DNA from: Gnetum montanum
Taxonomy: Eukaryota; Streptophyta; Gnetopsida; Gnetales; Gnetaceae
DNA length: 64,000 nt
Assembly: GCA_015680685.1 (NCBI GenBank)
Contig: MNCI01008953.1
Location: 364,733 to 428,732 of the forward strand
Direction of reading: 5' to 3'
In this document: positions 23,536-35,649 of the stretch, one piece after another
How the letters are laid out: each line of letters opens with the position of its first letter
How positions within the stretch are numbered: the stretch's first letter is position 1
Program-made: the position numbers and the translations under genes
The notes under the pieces: generated by a model
Databases searched by the model: none
What the model was told of the DNA's origin: nothing
What the model saw: the letters and a program-made list of their open reading frames with translations, nothing else

Positions 23536-25239
23536 TATAGCAATCGAAAATGTCGATGGTTGGAATAGTCACATTGAAGGATCCATGACCATGGTATAGC
23601 CCTAACATTGCCCCCATCTAAAGGGTTATCGCTGGAGGGGAAAAATGGAGGTAGAGTGCTTAGGATGGTGTTGTTAATTAAACTAAGACTTATGGAGTGT
23701 TTTAAAAAAAAAGTGTTTAAGTGTTTGCACAATGTTTTTAGTGGTACCAAGGCTAACTAAGCCTAAGCATAGTAGGGTTTTTTGGTGCAAGAACGATAAT
23801 GTAAACATGCAAATATGTGCAAAATAGCAAAAAAATGTATGTGTGATACTAAATGCCAAAGAAAATGCTTGAAAATGCAATGGAGTTTGAGAAAGGAAGA
23901 GTGGCACTACCATAAATGGGGAGAGCATAGCAATTGCAAAAGAGAGGTGAGGAGGTATGCAACATACAAACAAGTATAGTAGGTAGTGTAGTCATGGTCT
24001 CTAGGATGTCCAGACTATGAAAAATGACATTCACTATGAAATATAAGCCTACTGAGTTGGCTACTGTGGTGTCCTATCGATTGCGGTATGTTGTAGTATG
24101 CAAAGGTATTCCAAAGTTTTACCAAGGTGTTAAGGGTGTTCAGGTGCAAAGGTGCTAAGGTGCCCACTGCTAAATGGAAATGCCAACTGAGTGCTTGAAA
24201 ATGCCAACCACTAAAATGGAATTGCTAGCCAACCACTAACATGTGAAATGCAAGGGTATTTATAGGGTTAGGAATGATGTGATGTGCAGATCAGGTGCCA
24301 TGTGGCAAAGTTTAGTTGAGGCTACGCTGACCATAGCTATGCTCCCACTAGAGCAACTAGTGCTATGCTTTGATGTTCTCCAATGGACCCCAAGAGACTG
24401 TCAGACTATGGCTACACTACTAAGACTATATGTGCCAAAGTTGAAAAGATCACAATGTACCTACAAATAGTGCAAAATAGTGCAATTTGGAGATTATGCT
24501 CCTAGACTATGCTCTTCCCTCTTCCAAGTGGGGTTGAGTGTAGGTACAATTTTGGGACAAATGGGGGGTGTAAACAAAATAAAATTTGTGGATCTTGATT
24601 GTTGGAGAGGTGTTGGAGTTGAGATGGAGGCTGGTGTTGAGCTTTGGAAGCTTTTGGAGGCTACTTTCATTGCTACATCATCTATGCTCTGATGCGTAAC
24701 CCAATAGTTAGGCAAATTCTGCAAAAAAAAAAATAAAGTCCAATGTTATCTATGCTGGCTATGCTCTGGAGTATAGCAGGAAAAGTAAGAGCATAGCATT
24801 GAGACTTAGAAAAAATTGGCAAAACTTACAATCTTCATTGAGGTTATGCTGGATATGCTTTAGAGCGTAGTAGGAGGGGTAGCCTCAAGAGTTAGAAAAT
24901 CTACCAAAATGTTCCCTCCATGTTGAGTTAGCTTGATAGCTTCTAGCTTGACACTTAGGAAAAATTTGCCACTGAAGTGCATGTTATGCTAGCTATGCTC
25001 TAGAGCATAATAGGGAGAATGGAAGCATAGCACAACACTTAGAAGAGTTTTGCAATTGCTATCAACACTTAGAAAATTTTGCGATTCTGGTTTTGTGCTA
25101 CATGCTACACTAACTACGCTTTAGGGCATAGCCCCAGCAATGGAAGCATAGGCCAAACACCTAGAAAAAATTTATCTTGTGTTGACACTTAGAAAAATAT
25201 GTTGTTAAGGTGTTGTTTCTTGAATTTGATGGTGTTTCA
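23536..25239 (-). repeat. LTR-c, shared between units C and D
   Basis: Starts TATAGCAATCG and ends TTGATGGTGTTTCA at 25,239, the clearest 5' terminus (TGAAAC in element sense) among the minus-strand LTRs. TATA box at 24,257-24,264. The U3 holds several palindromic blocks around 24,745-25,145. Confidence 0.85.
24257..24264 (-). promoter_or_regulatory. LTR-c TATA box
   Basis: TATTTATA followed by GGGTTAGG on the plus strand; TATAAATA in element sense. Confidence 0.7.
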
Positions 25240-26180
25240 GGGCACATGTGCATAGGGTTTGTGGGTAGGGGCTTGGAACATGAGGGTAGGTGTTGTGGGT
25301 TGAGCTCCCATGAGCCACACTCTACGGCATGGTTGTAGGGGGCACCAAGGTTCTAGCAGCAGCTAGGGGACAACTTGCAATGGGGACAAATGACAAGGTA
25401 GGGGATCCATCCCTTTTTTTTAAAGTTTTTTTGGAGATTTAGAGTAATGATGGTGAAGGAGAGAGAGAGGGAAAGGCTCCATAGGTAGGATAGGCATGTG
25501 GACATAGTGGCGAGGCAACATGGTGACATGGTGCATGGTAGGGTAGGAGTGTGTGGAGACTATGCTCTTCATTATTGTAGTCAAAACTATGCTACCCATG
25601 TCTTGGAAGCATTTTTGCCATCAAAGTATTTATCAAAATATTTACTTTGCTAAGTGTTTACAAAAATATGCATTTTTTAGGGACTACATGCTCCATGTTT
25701 TAGAGTGTAGTCGAGGTTGTCCTAGAGTTAGGAAAAAATTTTCCCTCCTTTTTTTTTGAACTACGTTCTCCATGGAGGTAGCTTGGAGTTAGAAAGATTT
25801 TGCAGAAATTTTGGACTATGCTCTTCACAGAGGTAGTCCAGAATTAGAAAACTTTTATAGTTTTTTTGGACTATGCTTGATGTTAAACCTACAAAATGTA
25901 GCACTAAGCTTATGAAATTGTGTTATACCCCAGTGAGTACCAGGTGCATCAAATGAGTTGGTTGATGTCCTATACCTATGGGGCCCTAGAGTGCATTGCC
26001 AAGATTAAGATTTTTTTTCTTTGTTAGTCCATGTTGTATTATGCTAATTTTACTAACTTATCTTAATAATTTAATGCCAAAATTTGCATCTATGTATGTA
26101 TAATAATATTTTTCTTGTTACTTGGTGGTTGCAAGGTGCTACTGAAGCTTGTTCTAATCATAGTTGAGCTTGTGAGCATC
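25240..26180. other. Extra segment between LTR-c and the antisense gene of unit D
   Basis: In unit C the antisense gene abuts the LTR; here about 0.9 kb intervenes. It contains purine-rich stretches (25,380-25,500, including a GAGAGAGAGGGAAAGG run) and U3-like phrases such as ACTATGCTCTTCA near 25,560 and 25,813. No coding frame is convincing. It may be a 3' untranslated part lost from the other units or a small insertion. Confidence 0.4.
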
Positions 26181-29100
26181 CTATGTTGCATGAGCAAACT
26201 TGTTCCTAAAATGCCTACACTAAATCTACGACTGGGCCATTAGGTGGTGTGGTTCTGGCCAAGGGTTCATGAGTTTCTAGAATACCTACTACAGTAGTTT
26301 AGTGTGATCATGGGATCATACTTAATGGTGAAGGTTGCTAGTGCTATCACCAAAACATTGCTACCTAGGGCTAACTAGGGCATCCTAAAATTCATCTCAG
26401 ATGAGCCCACTGCTAGTGTTGATGGGGTATGTGATTCAAGCAGAGGTCCTAGGAGTGCCCAGTAGCTATCTAGGATATGGCACATGATGGGGTTTGCTTT
26501 TTACAACAAGAGAAACACCCTTTTTATTGTGCTATTAGTGCATACCTTGTTCCAGAACCCACCTAGAACTATCTACTGCATTGAAGGATAAGTGATTTTA
26601 TGCTTTTTGGAGTGCTTCTTCGCTATTAGATCATGTTAAATTGCTAATGGCTCATGATTAACATTAGATTTAGAGTTAATGAGGAGGGCCTACATGATGC
26701 GGTGAATGCTCTAACCTTAACCTACACTGCCTTGGAGGTGTTCTCATCTAGCATGAATATTTGAATAGCCTTGATTAAGTACCTACCCAATGCCTGAAAG
26801 CATATGAGCGATGTAGGACCCACATATGGTTGGACAAGGAGTGGACTATTGGTGAGATTAACATCGAGGAGATACTTGCAACACCACCCTTGTCTCACAC
26901 CTCATTTGTACCATGTACGTATCTATGTTTTGCCTCATGTGGTTGTTCATGTATGCCTTTTAGTTTGCCTCATTTGATTGATGCTAACATTGATGTTGAT
27001 TTGCCTTTGTTGCAATGGTGGCTGCCTCAATCGAGGTGATGGTGATCAACATGGGCTATGAAAAGGCCACCCTCATCATGAAGTATGGAATTGAAAAGGG
27101 TGCAAAATACTAGTTATGCCACAAAGCATTAGATGCACTGATGGCTAGGCTCATGCATGTTGGATTAATGGACCTATTTTTGGCCCTTAGCTCGAGTATC
27201 CCAGTGGCCGAAATGGTTACCAACATCAACTTCTTTAGTAGCGACATCAAGCAATTTATCACCTAGGTGTGTAGGATGATGGTAGTGCTGGAGCTAAATG
27301 CGGCCTTCTTCACTAACAAGATGATGGCCCTATGATTGGTGATAGGGCTAGCAAGAAGGTGGACCATAGAGGAGAAATTGAGGATTGGTTGTGGACCACT
27401 CAATCTCACAAAGGCATATCAATTAAAGATGTTCTAATGCTTGAGGTATAAGAGCTCTACCCTCTATTTTGTGCTCGTGCCTTTCCAAAGTTGCTCGTCC
27501 AAGGAAAAATCCTTAGGGTGGAATAGGCATGGGTGATGAAGGAGGTGATTCTAGAGGGTAAAACGTTCAACTAAGCCACATATATAGCCACTGGCCTACA
27601 TGCAGAGATCTCTAGGCTATGGTTCAACCTCTAGGCAAGGTTCTACATCTGCTTTGCATTCTTCATAATATAACTATTAAGGTTCATGGAGCTCTTAGTT
27701 GCACAAGATGATGGACGATGGATGGTGTAGAATTGTGAGTAGTGGTCCAAGCCATGGATTAAGAACATGTTCTTGACTACACATGAATAAGACCTTCTCA
27801 AAAGGGATTGATGAGTCATTATTAGTAATGACCAAGGGTCCCATAGGATAGTTACATTACTTGTGTGATAGCACAAGTGAGGTACCTTCAATTGGAATTG
27901 AGGACACAAGCATGGTAGACCAATATAGCAGAGATGATGGGGCCATCTAAGGACAAGATTACGAGGCTATGTCCTGAGGAGGAGGCTACCCTTGAGATCA
28001 AGAAGCCAAGTAGCAAGAGGATCCACATCAAGCTTCAAAGTTTGCATGAAAATGTTGCAGGTTAGTATGGTACATATGTTATATTTATGTATATATTTTC
28101 ATTCTTATATGTTTTTTTCTATTATTCCATATTGTTAATCAACCAATGATGTGCTATGTGTACTAATGTACTATATGTATTAATCATAGAGAAAGGAGAG
28201 AGGGTTACAAGAGTAGTAGCCAAGGAAATAATAGAGGAAGCATCTCCTCAAGCTAGGGAGGAGGAGGCTCATGGAGATGAGTGGCATGAGGTAGCAGAGA
28301 TCCTCTAGTAGTTGGAGGAGGAGGGATTGCTCCACAATAATGGGGGTGATTTTGATAGCTTGTTCGATGGTACGTAGCTAGGTGAGCCCCTTGCACTCAT
28401 GCTTGAGGACTTGCTGGCTAACTAACTTGTGTTGCCATCTATTATTGCCTGTTTGCTCTAGTATCTTTAGCTATTTAGCTATGTGCTAATTGCATTGTTA
28501 TGTTACAGTCTTATATATTCTCACCAATGATCCCACATCTACTTATTGCATGGAGCCATGAATAGACATGCTAGATAAATTCACCTTCATGGAAGGTATT
28601 GTTGAAGACATGGTGGACCGCTTGCGATAAGTGAACCTTGAGCTCAGTATGTGTGCAATGTTATTTTACTTTATCTTAATTTACTACTTGAATGCTTAGT
28701 TTTCAACTAATATTTCTTGAGTATTATATTCCTATAGGTCCTAAGCCGAAGTGGGATTTGAGTAAGGTGGCCAAGGTGGACGTCCTTCCTAACCTCCCTC
28801 CTGAAGTTGATTAAGTGCCTTACCACATGTATGAGACATCAAAAAGTGCATGTTTTCTTGTGCTAAGGTGTTGTAGGTTTTTAGGCACTCAAATGAGCAC
28901 ATATGGAAATTCATGGATGAACTCTAAGAGAGGATGATCAACTAGGATGCAAAGATCAAAGATCTCCAGTCTAGATATGACTTCTTAGCAACTAGATCAT
29001 AAGGAGATAGCAGCTAGTGTATATCTACGATCGAGTATGTGAGATATTGGATAGCTCTTAGAGGTAAGAATGAGGCCACACAAGAGTTGATAGAGCAATG

Positions 29101-29730
29101 GATCCAAATGGACTTGCTTGTCCAAAAGAACCAATATTGGAAAAATTATAGCATGAAGGTCTATCAATGGGGGCAAACATAGAATAACCACAAGCACTAG
29201 TATAAGCAAGAGTGTGACATGTACTTGTGATGGTACAAGGAGGATTTTATCCAATACTATTGCCTTAAGATTTTTCTTGAGGTGACCAACGAGAGGCAGG
29301 CATACAAGTTATTCATGCAACACACGATGGTGAGTGACTCTCTTAAGAGGCGGATCATTAACCCTTCTAGAAAGGTCTCTTCTACTATCTTTTCAATGGA
29401 GCCACCTATGTGGACCACCATGGACAAAGGAAAGACCCTTGTAGGGATTGACTTGGGTCAAGAGGATTGGATACAACTCTTCGAGGCCAAGATCCTCTTG
29501 CACTTGGAGGCTGGCCTTGGAAAGTTACCTCTAGAACTCATTGATGCAGGACCTTCTCAAGTTAGTTTTTCTAATGTTTTTTTATGTTTAGAGTTAGCTT
29601 GTGTAGTGCATATTTGCTTACTTATTATGCATATTTGCTATGGTTATGATAGGTACTAGGTAATATTGCAAGCCCTATTGATGTGGTGGAGTAAGTAGAG
29701 CTACCACCCCCACCTAGCACCACTAGTTGA
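26180..29730 (+). pseudogene. Antisense multi-exon gene of unit D, unknown function
   Basis: Third copy. Exons match units B and C: WLDKEWTIGEINIEEILA (26.83 kb), MKYGIEKGAKY, a VDHRGEIEDWLW region (27.35 kb), and the exon at about 29,282-29,560 with MEPPMWTTMDKGKTLVGIDL then GQEDWIQLFEAKIL, which is the best-preserved one. Gaps with introns: donor at 26,915 (acceptor decayed near 27,020), 28,061-28,189 (GT..AG), about 28,417-28,508 (donor GC), 28,647-28,737 (GT..AG) and 29,561-29,652 (GT..AG). Ends in TGA at 29,728. Stops and small indels make it inactive. No recognised domain. Confidence 0.65.
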
Positions 29731-29978
29731 GCATGACCTAGATGTAACCCATCCTTCACTAGGCATTTTTACTACATTTTTGGCTTTGATGCTATTCATG
29801 CCATGTACTTCTATTCATATTATATTTTATGGATGATTATTTACTATTTTCTATGTGTGATGTGTAAACTTATTTTTTATGGTCATTTGCTATACACTTG
29901 CTATGCTTATAACATAATGAATTAATGTCCTAACTTAGGATGATGCAATGATAATGTGACTATGCCATTGAAGGCTCC
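29731..29978. other. 3' flank of the antisense gene, unit D
   Basis: A/T-rich non-coding sequence that also follows the gene in units B (8,814-9,018) and C (18,538-18,749). All three share phrases such as GATGCAAT just before the tandem repeats. It may be the 3' untranslated region of the captured gene. Confidence 0.45.
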
Positions 29979-30195
29979 ATGCTAGTTTAAGGCCATAGTG
30001 GAAGGGCCAATTCTAGTTTAAGGCCATCTCAGGCCACTACAATGGGATTAGAGGTGATAGTTTAAGGCTAGTCTAGGCTACGGTGATTGCTAGTTTAAGG
30101 TCATTTTGAGATGTGTGTACTACTAGTTTAAGGTGATAGTTTAAGGCCATGGCAAGTCATTTGTTGCTAGTTTAAGCCCATAGTAAGTTGATGCT
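29979..30195. repeat. Tandem-repeat spacer of unit D
   Basis: Six or so copies of GCTAGTTTAAGGCCATNG, some shortened. It lies at the same place as in units B and C. Confidence 0.8.
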
Positions 30196-30469
30196 ATCTG
30201 TCTTTTTTTAAAATTTTATATTTTATGATTTTTATGCATTTTGATGTTTTTTAATAACTACGAAGGTGTGAACTAATAGGGAAAGTGTGTAAACTAAGTG
30301 GATGAATGCGTAATCAAAGAAAATAAATGCATAAATAAAGAAAAATGATGCATAATCTAAGAAATCAAGCTAAATGTAAATACCTAAACAAATGCAATCC
30401 AAGAAAAAGTTAAAAATGTATTGAACATAGAAAAAAAGGGGTAGGTAGGCACCTAGTGCATTTCGAGCT

Positions 30470-31100
30470 AAGGGGCTACCTTGGTCACATAGTTGCTTCC
30501 TAATTCAATGTGGGTTAGGAGGTGTGTAGGGCCTAGGGTACACTCTTTGGTAGTATCTTGGACCCTTGCTCACTACATTGAATGGAAATTCTACCTAAAG
30601 GATGTCCTTCAATAAGTTGGTAAATTCTTTTATCCTTTCTAGTGGGTCTACCTCATGCATTTTGTTCTCATCCTTTGCTATGGACACATCATTAGGAAAT
30701 TGCATCTTTGACCCTTGTTCCATGTCTATGCCATTGATGGCTAGAGGGGTTGCATTATCATCATGGATAATAACATCACCACCTTCATATGAAAGGTGAA
30801 TTTCTTGATGGATTGAAGAGGAGATTACTCATAATTGGGCCACCCATGACTTACCCAATATTAAGTTAAAGCTAGGCATTTCCTCTATGATGATGAATTC
30901 AATAGTGGTGGGGAATTTCTCCCCTATCATGAAGGCTATTTTGACGATACCGTTAACAATGATGCATGAATTTTTAAAGGACTTCATGCATGTGGTCTTC
31001 ATTGGCTTGATTTGGTTTGTAAGGCCTAACTTATCGATGATGATATATGGGATAACATTTGTTATTGCTCCATCATCGATGTGCACCCTTCAAATCTTGC
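30470..31100 (-). pseudogene. Aspartic protease and tail, unit D (best-preserved protease)
   Basis: The open frame at 30,829-31,086 reads HIDDGAITNVIPYIIIDKLG through GEKFPTTIEFIIIEEM to FNLILGKSWVAQL. It has an intact D-D-G active-site triad, the downstream hydrophobic-G-hydrophobic elements of retropepsins and about the usual domain length. The frame is then broken in the tail toward 30,470, where the plus strand shows the shared GGGTTAGGAGG phrase. No RT follows; the repeat spacer comes next. Confidence 0.85.
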
Positions 31101-32010
31101 ATTGCTTAACACATATGATGATAAACATGGGTGTTGTTATGACCTCATCCTTCTCAGGGTTGACCTTAATTGCCTTATCATGAAACATAAGGGATGTGGA
31201 CCTTGACTCCTATAGTGTAGGAGGCAACATCATGGCGTGGATGGAATTCTCATCTGCCAGGATTTCCTTCATGATAGGAATAGAAGTTAGCATTCACATT
31301 AGTGCTTTGTAGTGGGCACAAGAGGTCATGATTAGGTCATAGAGGCTCAACATTATGTTCTTTTATTTGAGTGCTTGCTTAACCTAGTTTATTGCATCCA
31401 TAAAGTCTTTGCCATCAGTTGCATTTTTATTGACATTGACTTCTTTCATATGGCCTAAGAGATGAATTTCATAGATAGGAAACTTGGGCTTTGTTGGCTT
31501 AGCTTACGTAGGGGCCTCAATTCTTGGTTGTGAGTTACTGGTGGTGTCCTCCTTAGTTGTATTGGCCATAGGGATTGTAGATATAGGGACTAGCCTTGAA
31601 AAATCCAATACCCTTTGCTCTTGATGTTGCCTAATCATTCTATTTGTGAGACGTTCATTGGGCCTCCCAAGTTGCCACCTCGATGGTCTATTAATGTTGC
31701 TAGTAGGATTGGCTCTTGGAGAGGAAGGGACTGATGCATTACTCACTACTATAATCTGGGTAGGTGAGGAGTCAACATGTTATGATGCCTTGCCAACAAA
31801 GGGTGGCTAAATCATTATTGCAACATACTATGGGACCCTAACCATGAAGGGAGTTGTAGGTGCTTAAGGTGACACTTTGATGACAAATGGGGGCCTCAAA
31901 CTTGTAGGGGCTATGGATTCACCTTACATTACCAAAGGGCACATGGACTACAAATGGCCACTACACTAGTTCTAAGTTGTCATCAATGCTAATAGTGTTT
32001 ATGACATAGT
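31101..32010 (-). pseudogene. 3' part of gag, unit D, cut by LTR-d
   Basis: C-terminal gag only. The frame at 31,504-31,746 (SNASVPSSPRANPTSNINRP) and the segment YVINTISIDD near 31,980-32,010 match units B and C. At 32,010 it ends abruptly at the terminus of LTR-d with no primer-binding site, so an element was inserted within gag here. The missing 5' part is probably the gag at 50,066-51,859. Confidence 0.75.
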
Positions 32011-33571
32011 TGTAATTACCAAAAATTTTGGTGGCTGGAATCACCAAAGGGCTAATGAATACATAGCCTTAACCCCACCTTCATGTGAAGGCCTTGTTGA
32101 AAATGGATGCAGAGCATCCTAAATGGTCTTATCAATTAAATAGGGACTTTGCCTATTGCAACTGGGGTGATGGGTGCAACTAGGGGCTAGTGTGGTTAGT
32201 TGAAATACAAATGCAAACAATGCAAAATGGTGTTAAGTGTTAAAGTGGTACTTCACATTGCTAAGCGTAGAGCATAGCCATGAAATGAGGGTAGGTGTAG
32301 CCAAGGGTTTCGATCAAAACAAGGGTTTCAACCTACAAAAACTACTGCCTAAGTGTAATATAGCATGACAATGTATGAACAAATGTGAAAAGATGTAAGA
32401 AAAATGCCAAAAATAAGAGAGAGAAATGGAACATCACCCCAAATGGGAGTGTAGTTAAACTCCAAAAGGATCTCAAAAGGTACACAGTGTATAGCAGGCA
32501 TAGTGAGAGCATAGTCATAGTTTTGGTGGTGTTGGACCATGAAGTTTGGCACTCACTATGATGAACCATCTTTGTTGAGTTAGCTACCACAGCGTACCGT
32601 GCAGTGTTTTGTAGGGCTACAATGAGGCCGCAGTGTACGATATAGTGTAGCTATGCCTCTCTACTAGTGTGATGTGCTTTGGGTCTTATTCGCCCACGGA
32701 GCTAACTACCAAGATGCTAAGATGACAAATGCCAAATGAAAGTGCCAACTGTCCACTGGTGAAAAAAATGGAACCCCGCAAAAACATTGGGGTGTAGGGG
32801 TATTTATAGGGCTAGGGTTAGCCCAAAATGTGGATCGAGTGCTATGTGGTAGTGTGGTTGGTGGAATTAGAAGAAAAATTCAAAAAAAGTTGTAAGTTTA
32901 GAGGTAACCATAAATAGTGCAAAAAATTTTTCTAACTTTGGCTACTACACTCATCTCGTGTTACATGTGGGACACAAGATGCTAGATACTATGCTCATCC
33001 CATGTTATGTGTGGGACACATGATGCTCCTTGGGGATAGGGCATAGCATGGACACTTAGAAGGATCTGGTGAAGACTGTAATCCTTATTCTTGCTATGTT
33101 GGCTATGCTCTAGAGCGTAGCAAGAGGGGTAGCCTTAGGAGTTAGAAAATTTGCCAAATTCCTCTTCTATGTTGAGCTAGCTTGATAGCTTCTTACTTAA
33201 CACTTAGGCAAAATTGGCCACTAATAAATATGTTATGTTGTCTATGATCTAGAGTGTAGCAGAACACTTAGAAATATTTTCATGCAACTATTATTGACAC
33301 TTGGAAAAATTTTGCAAAATAGGCCTTGATGCATGCTACACTGGCTACGCTGAGGAGCATAGCACCAACACTTAGAAAAATTTTCCAAGTTTTGATACTT
33401 AGCCAAATTTACAAAAAGTTCCATTATTCTGACACTTAGAAAAATTTTGCAATTTGGTAGTTGGAGCTGACTACACTCAACACTTAGTAAAATTTTGGCA
33501 AAGTGCCACCGTTTTGACACTTAGCCAACTTTGTAGTCAAGATGCCGAGACCCAAAATCTTGGGGTGTTTA
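32011..33571 (-). repeat. LTR-d, Tat-like LTR (3' LTR of unit E)
   Basis: Starts exactly TGTAATTACC inside gag and ends near GGGGTGTTTA at about 33,571. TATA box at 32,801-32,808. Palindromic U3 blocks are clear, e.g. GGCTATGCTCTAGAGCGTAG near 33,102. The five bases before it, ATAGT (32,006-32,010), would be the target duplication; no matching copy was found at the far end of unit E. Confidence 0.85.
32801..32808 (-). promoter_or_regulatory. LTR-d TATA box
   Basis: TATTTATA followed by GGGCTAGGG on the plus strand; same context as LTR-e and the solo LTR. Confidence 0.7.
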
Positions 33572-34814
33572 AATGGCCCCTCTTTGGTCACATATGGAAG
33601 AGTGGCTCGAGAGACAACAACAAAGAATTGAACAACACCCACAAACATGGCACCAATATCACTCATCGATACTTGACCAAATGTTGTTCCACCATGTTCA
33701 AAAGTGCTATGAATAAGGGTATGTTGGGGCAAAGTGTGTAGGCAATGTGCTAGATAAATGAAATGCAAGTAGAGGAAATAAAATGCAAACACTGTATCCT
33801 GATACAAGATGTGAAGTTAGTATAACTGATGGTGATCATGACATGAAATGGCTTGACCTTGAAACATTGATCTTTTATTAGAGTGTTCATGAGAGAGTCA
33901 AAGTTGATTCAAGGCTAGGATGGTTACGAAACTGTAGTGTTGTCAATTTTCTTGGGGATGTGCTTTTCTCCATTTTTCTTTCTTTTTTTTGCTCTTTTTC
34001 TTGAGCTTTTTTTTTGCTTTCTTTTTTTCTCTCTCTTTTTTTCTTTTCTCTTTTTGTTTTGCTATGAAGTGAACCTCTGTTGGGTTTGACTTACTATTGA
34101 ATACTAGCTATAGATTGTCCATTGAGTATATGGGCTTTGTTTTGATGTAATCACATCATGTCTATAGGATAGGTGTTTCCTCCTAGGGGTGAGTTCCATT
34201 ACATCCGCTTGGGCTTTGACCAGTCAATAGAGGCTCCCCATGGGATGAGTTACATTACGTCTACCATGGGTTCTATAGTTGATGTGAAGAGAATTCCATG
34301 TGCGTAATAGTATGTATGCATCAAAGGAATGTGCAATTATGAGTATTCAGAGGATGAGAGGTTATTGGGATAAACGAGTAAATGAGCGTAGGCTATAATG
34401 AGATGAGAGGAATTTGCACTCTTGAGTGGCTTAAGTAGTCCAATCATGCACATCAGAGCAATGTGGTGACTTGTTGCTACGATGAGATGTGTCTTTGCAT
34501 AACTACCTATGAGGCTTTATCCTACAAACACAACTCCAAGAAGACAAGAAAGCCACATAACATGAAATGCAAGTGCAAATTCCATATGTGAAGATGTTGT
34601 AAGTGCTAGATGTAAATATGTTGCAAATGCATCAAATGCTACACTAGTTGCAAGTGATCAAGAAGCTAGTGAAAGTTCCAGGGTGATGATGTTGCAAGTC
34701 CTCTGAAGGTTACACTAATGACAAGTGATACTAAAGATTAGTAGAATCATGGGAGGTGATGATGCTATGTGTGCCCCAAGGGTTTCACCAATGGTAGGTG
34801 TTCCAATAGATCAA
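33572..34814 (-). other. 3' untranslated region of unit E with long pyrimidine tract
   Basis: No antisense gene here. Just inside the LTR, the phrase GGCCCCTCTTT (33,574-33,585) could be the complement of a polypurine tract used for plus-strand priming. A strong C/T tract of about 110 bases lies at 33,950-34,065 (purine-rich in element sense). The rest (34,070-34,814) shows no coding frame and no resemblance to units B-D. It may represent the 3' end of the autonomous parent. Confidence 0.5.
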
Positions 34815-35465
34815 CAACATGCTAGTTTAAAGTCCTAGTAGACTGTGAACCTATTTTAAGGTCTTGGCAAACCATGATGTGCTAGTTTATAGTCCTAGCA
34901 GACTGCTAGGTGCAAGTTTAACATTGTAGTGGATGTGGATTTTGTGCCAGTTTAATGTCATGATCCAAAGATGATCTATGCTAATTTATAGTCATAACAA
35001 ATTACTACACTAGTTTATAGTCATAGTGGATTATCTGTGCCAACTTTTTTTCATCACGATGGATGAGTGTGTACCTTGCTTTTGTGATGTGTGATGCTAT
35101 GTACATAGTCATGCTGTGTGCCTACAAGATCCTACAAAAATAAACTAGAAAAATAACATCAAGTGGCACTTGTCATAAATAGAGTTAAATGCACAAATGA
35201 AAGAAAAGAAATGTGAAGAGCGATAGTTTTAGGTCATTTTGGGCCGCAATGGTAGTTTAAGGACATTTCAAGCTATTAAGTGTTGCTAGTTTTGGGCCAT
35301 TTTGGGCCATCATTAGTTTAAGGCTATTTTGGACCATCACAAAGGGGTTGATAGGTTAAAGCCATTCTAAGTCATGGGCTAGTTTAAGGCCTTTTTGGGC
35401 CATAATGATAGTTTAAGGCCATTTTAGGCCATTACTAGTTTAAGGCCTTTTTGGGCCATGTGTTT
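34815..35465. repeat. Two adjoining tandem-repeat arrays of unit E
   Basis: The first part (34,815-35,065) repeats GCTAGTTTATAGTCCTAGCA-like units. The second (35,220-35,465) repeats GTTTAAGGCCATTTTGGGCC units as in units B-D. They are separated by a segment also found beside element 0 (CTAGAAAAATAACATCAAG near 35,150). The first repeat type also occurs inside the coding part of this unit (see 38,450-38,640). Confidence 0.8.
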
Positions 35466-35649
35466 TTGTAGTTTTATGATTTTTTTTTATTTTTATGTGT
35501 TTTTAATGTTTTTTAAATGAAATGCATAAGCTAAGTGGATGGATGTGTGAAAACATTGTGTAAATTAAGCAAGAAAGTGAAATGTAAATTCATGAACAAA
35601 TGCAACGTAAACAAAAACCAAAAATGCAAGGCATGTGGAGGCAAGGAGT

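Noticed and set aside
32342-32590. Two minus-strand frames of 67-82 codons rich in hydrophobic residues, possible membrane protein
   Set aside because: They lie within LTR-d near the TATA box, and similar frames arise in the other LTRs (4,675-4,994; 23,683-24,034) only because the DNA is shared. No support for translation.
33484-33807. 107-codon minus-strand frame at the 3' LTR edge of unit E, candidate env-like or host gene
   Set aside because: It crosses the LTR terminus at about 33,571 and has no counterpart elsewhere in the window.
18750-35465. Regular short repeats considered as CRISPR or centromeric satellite
   Set aside because: Units are degenerate, spacers are not unique, and each array sits at the same place within a retroelement unit. 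A spacer repeat of the family explains them.
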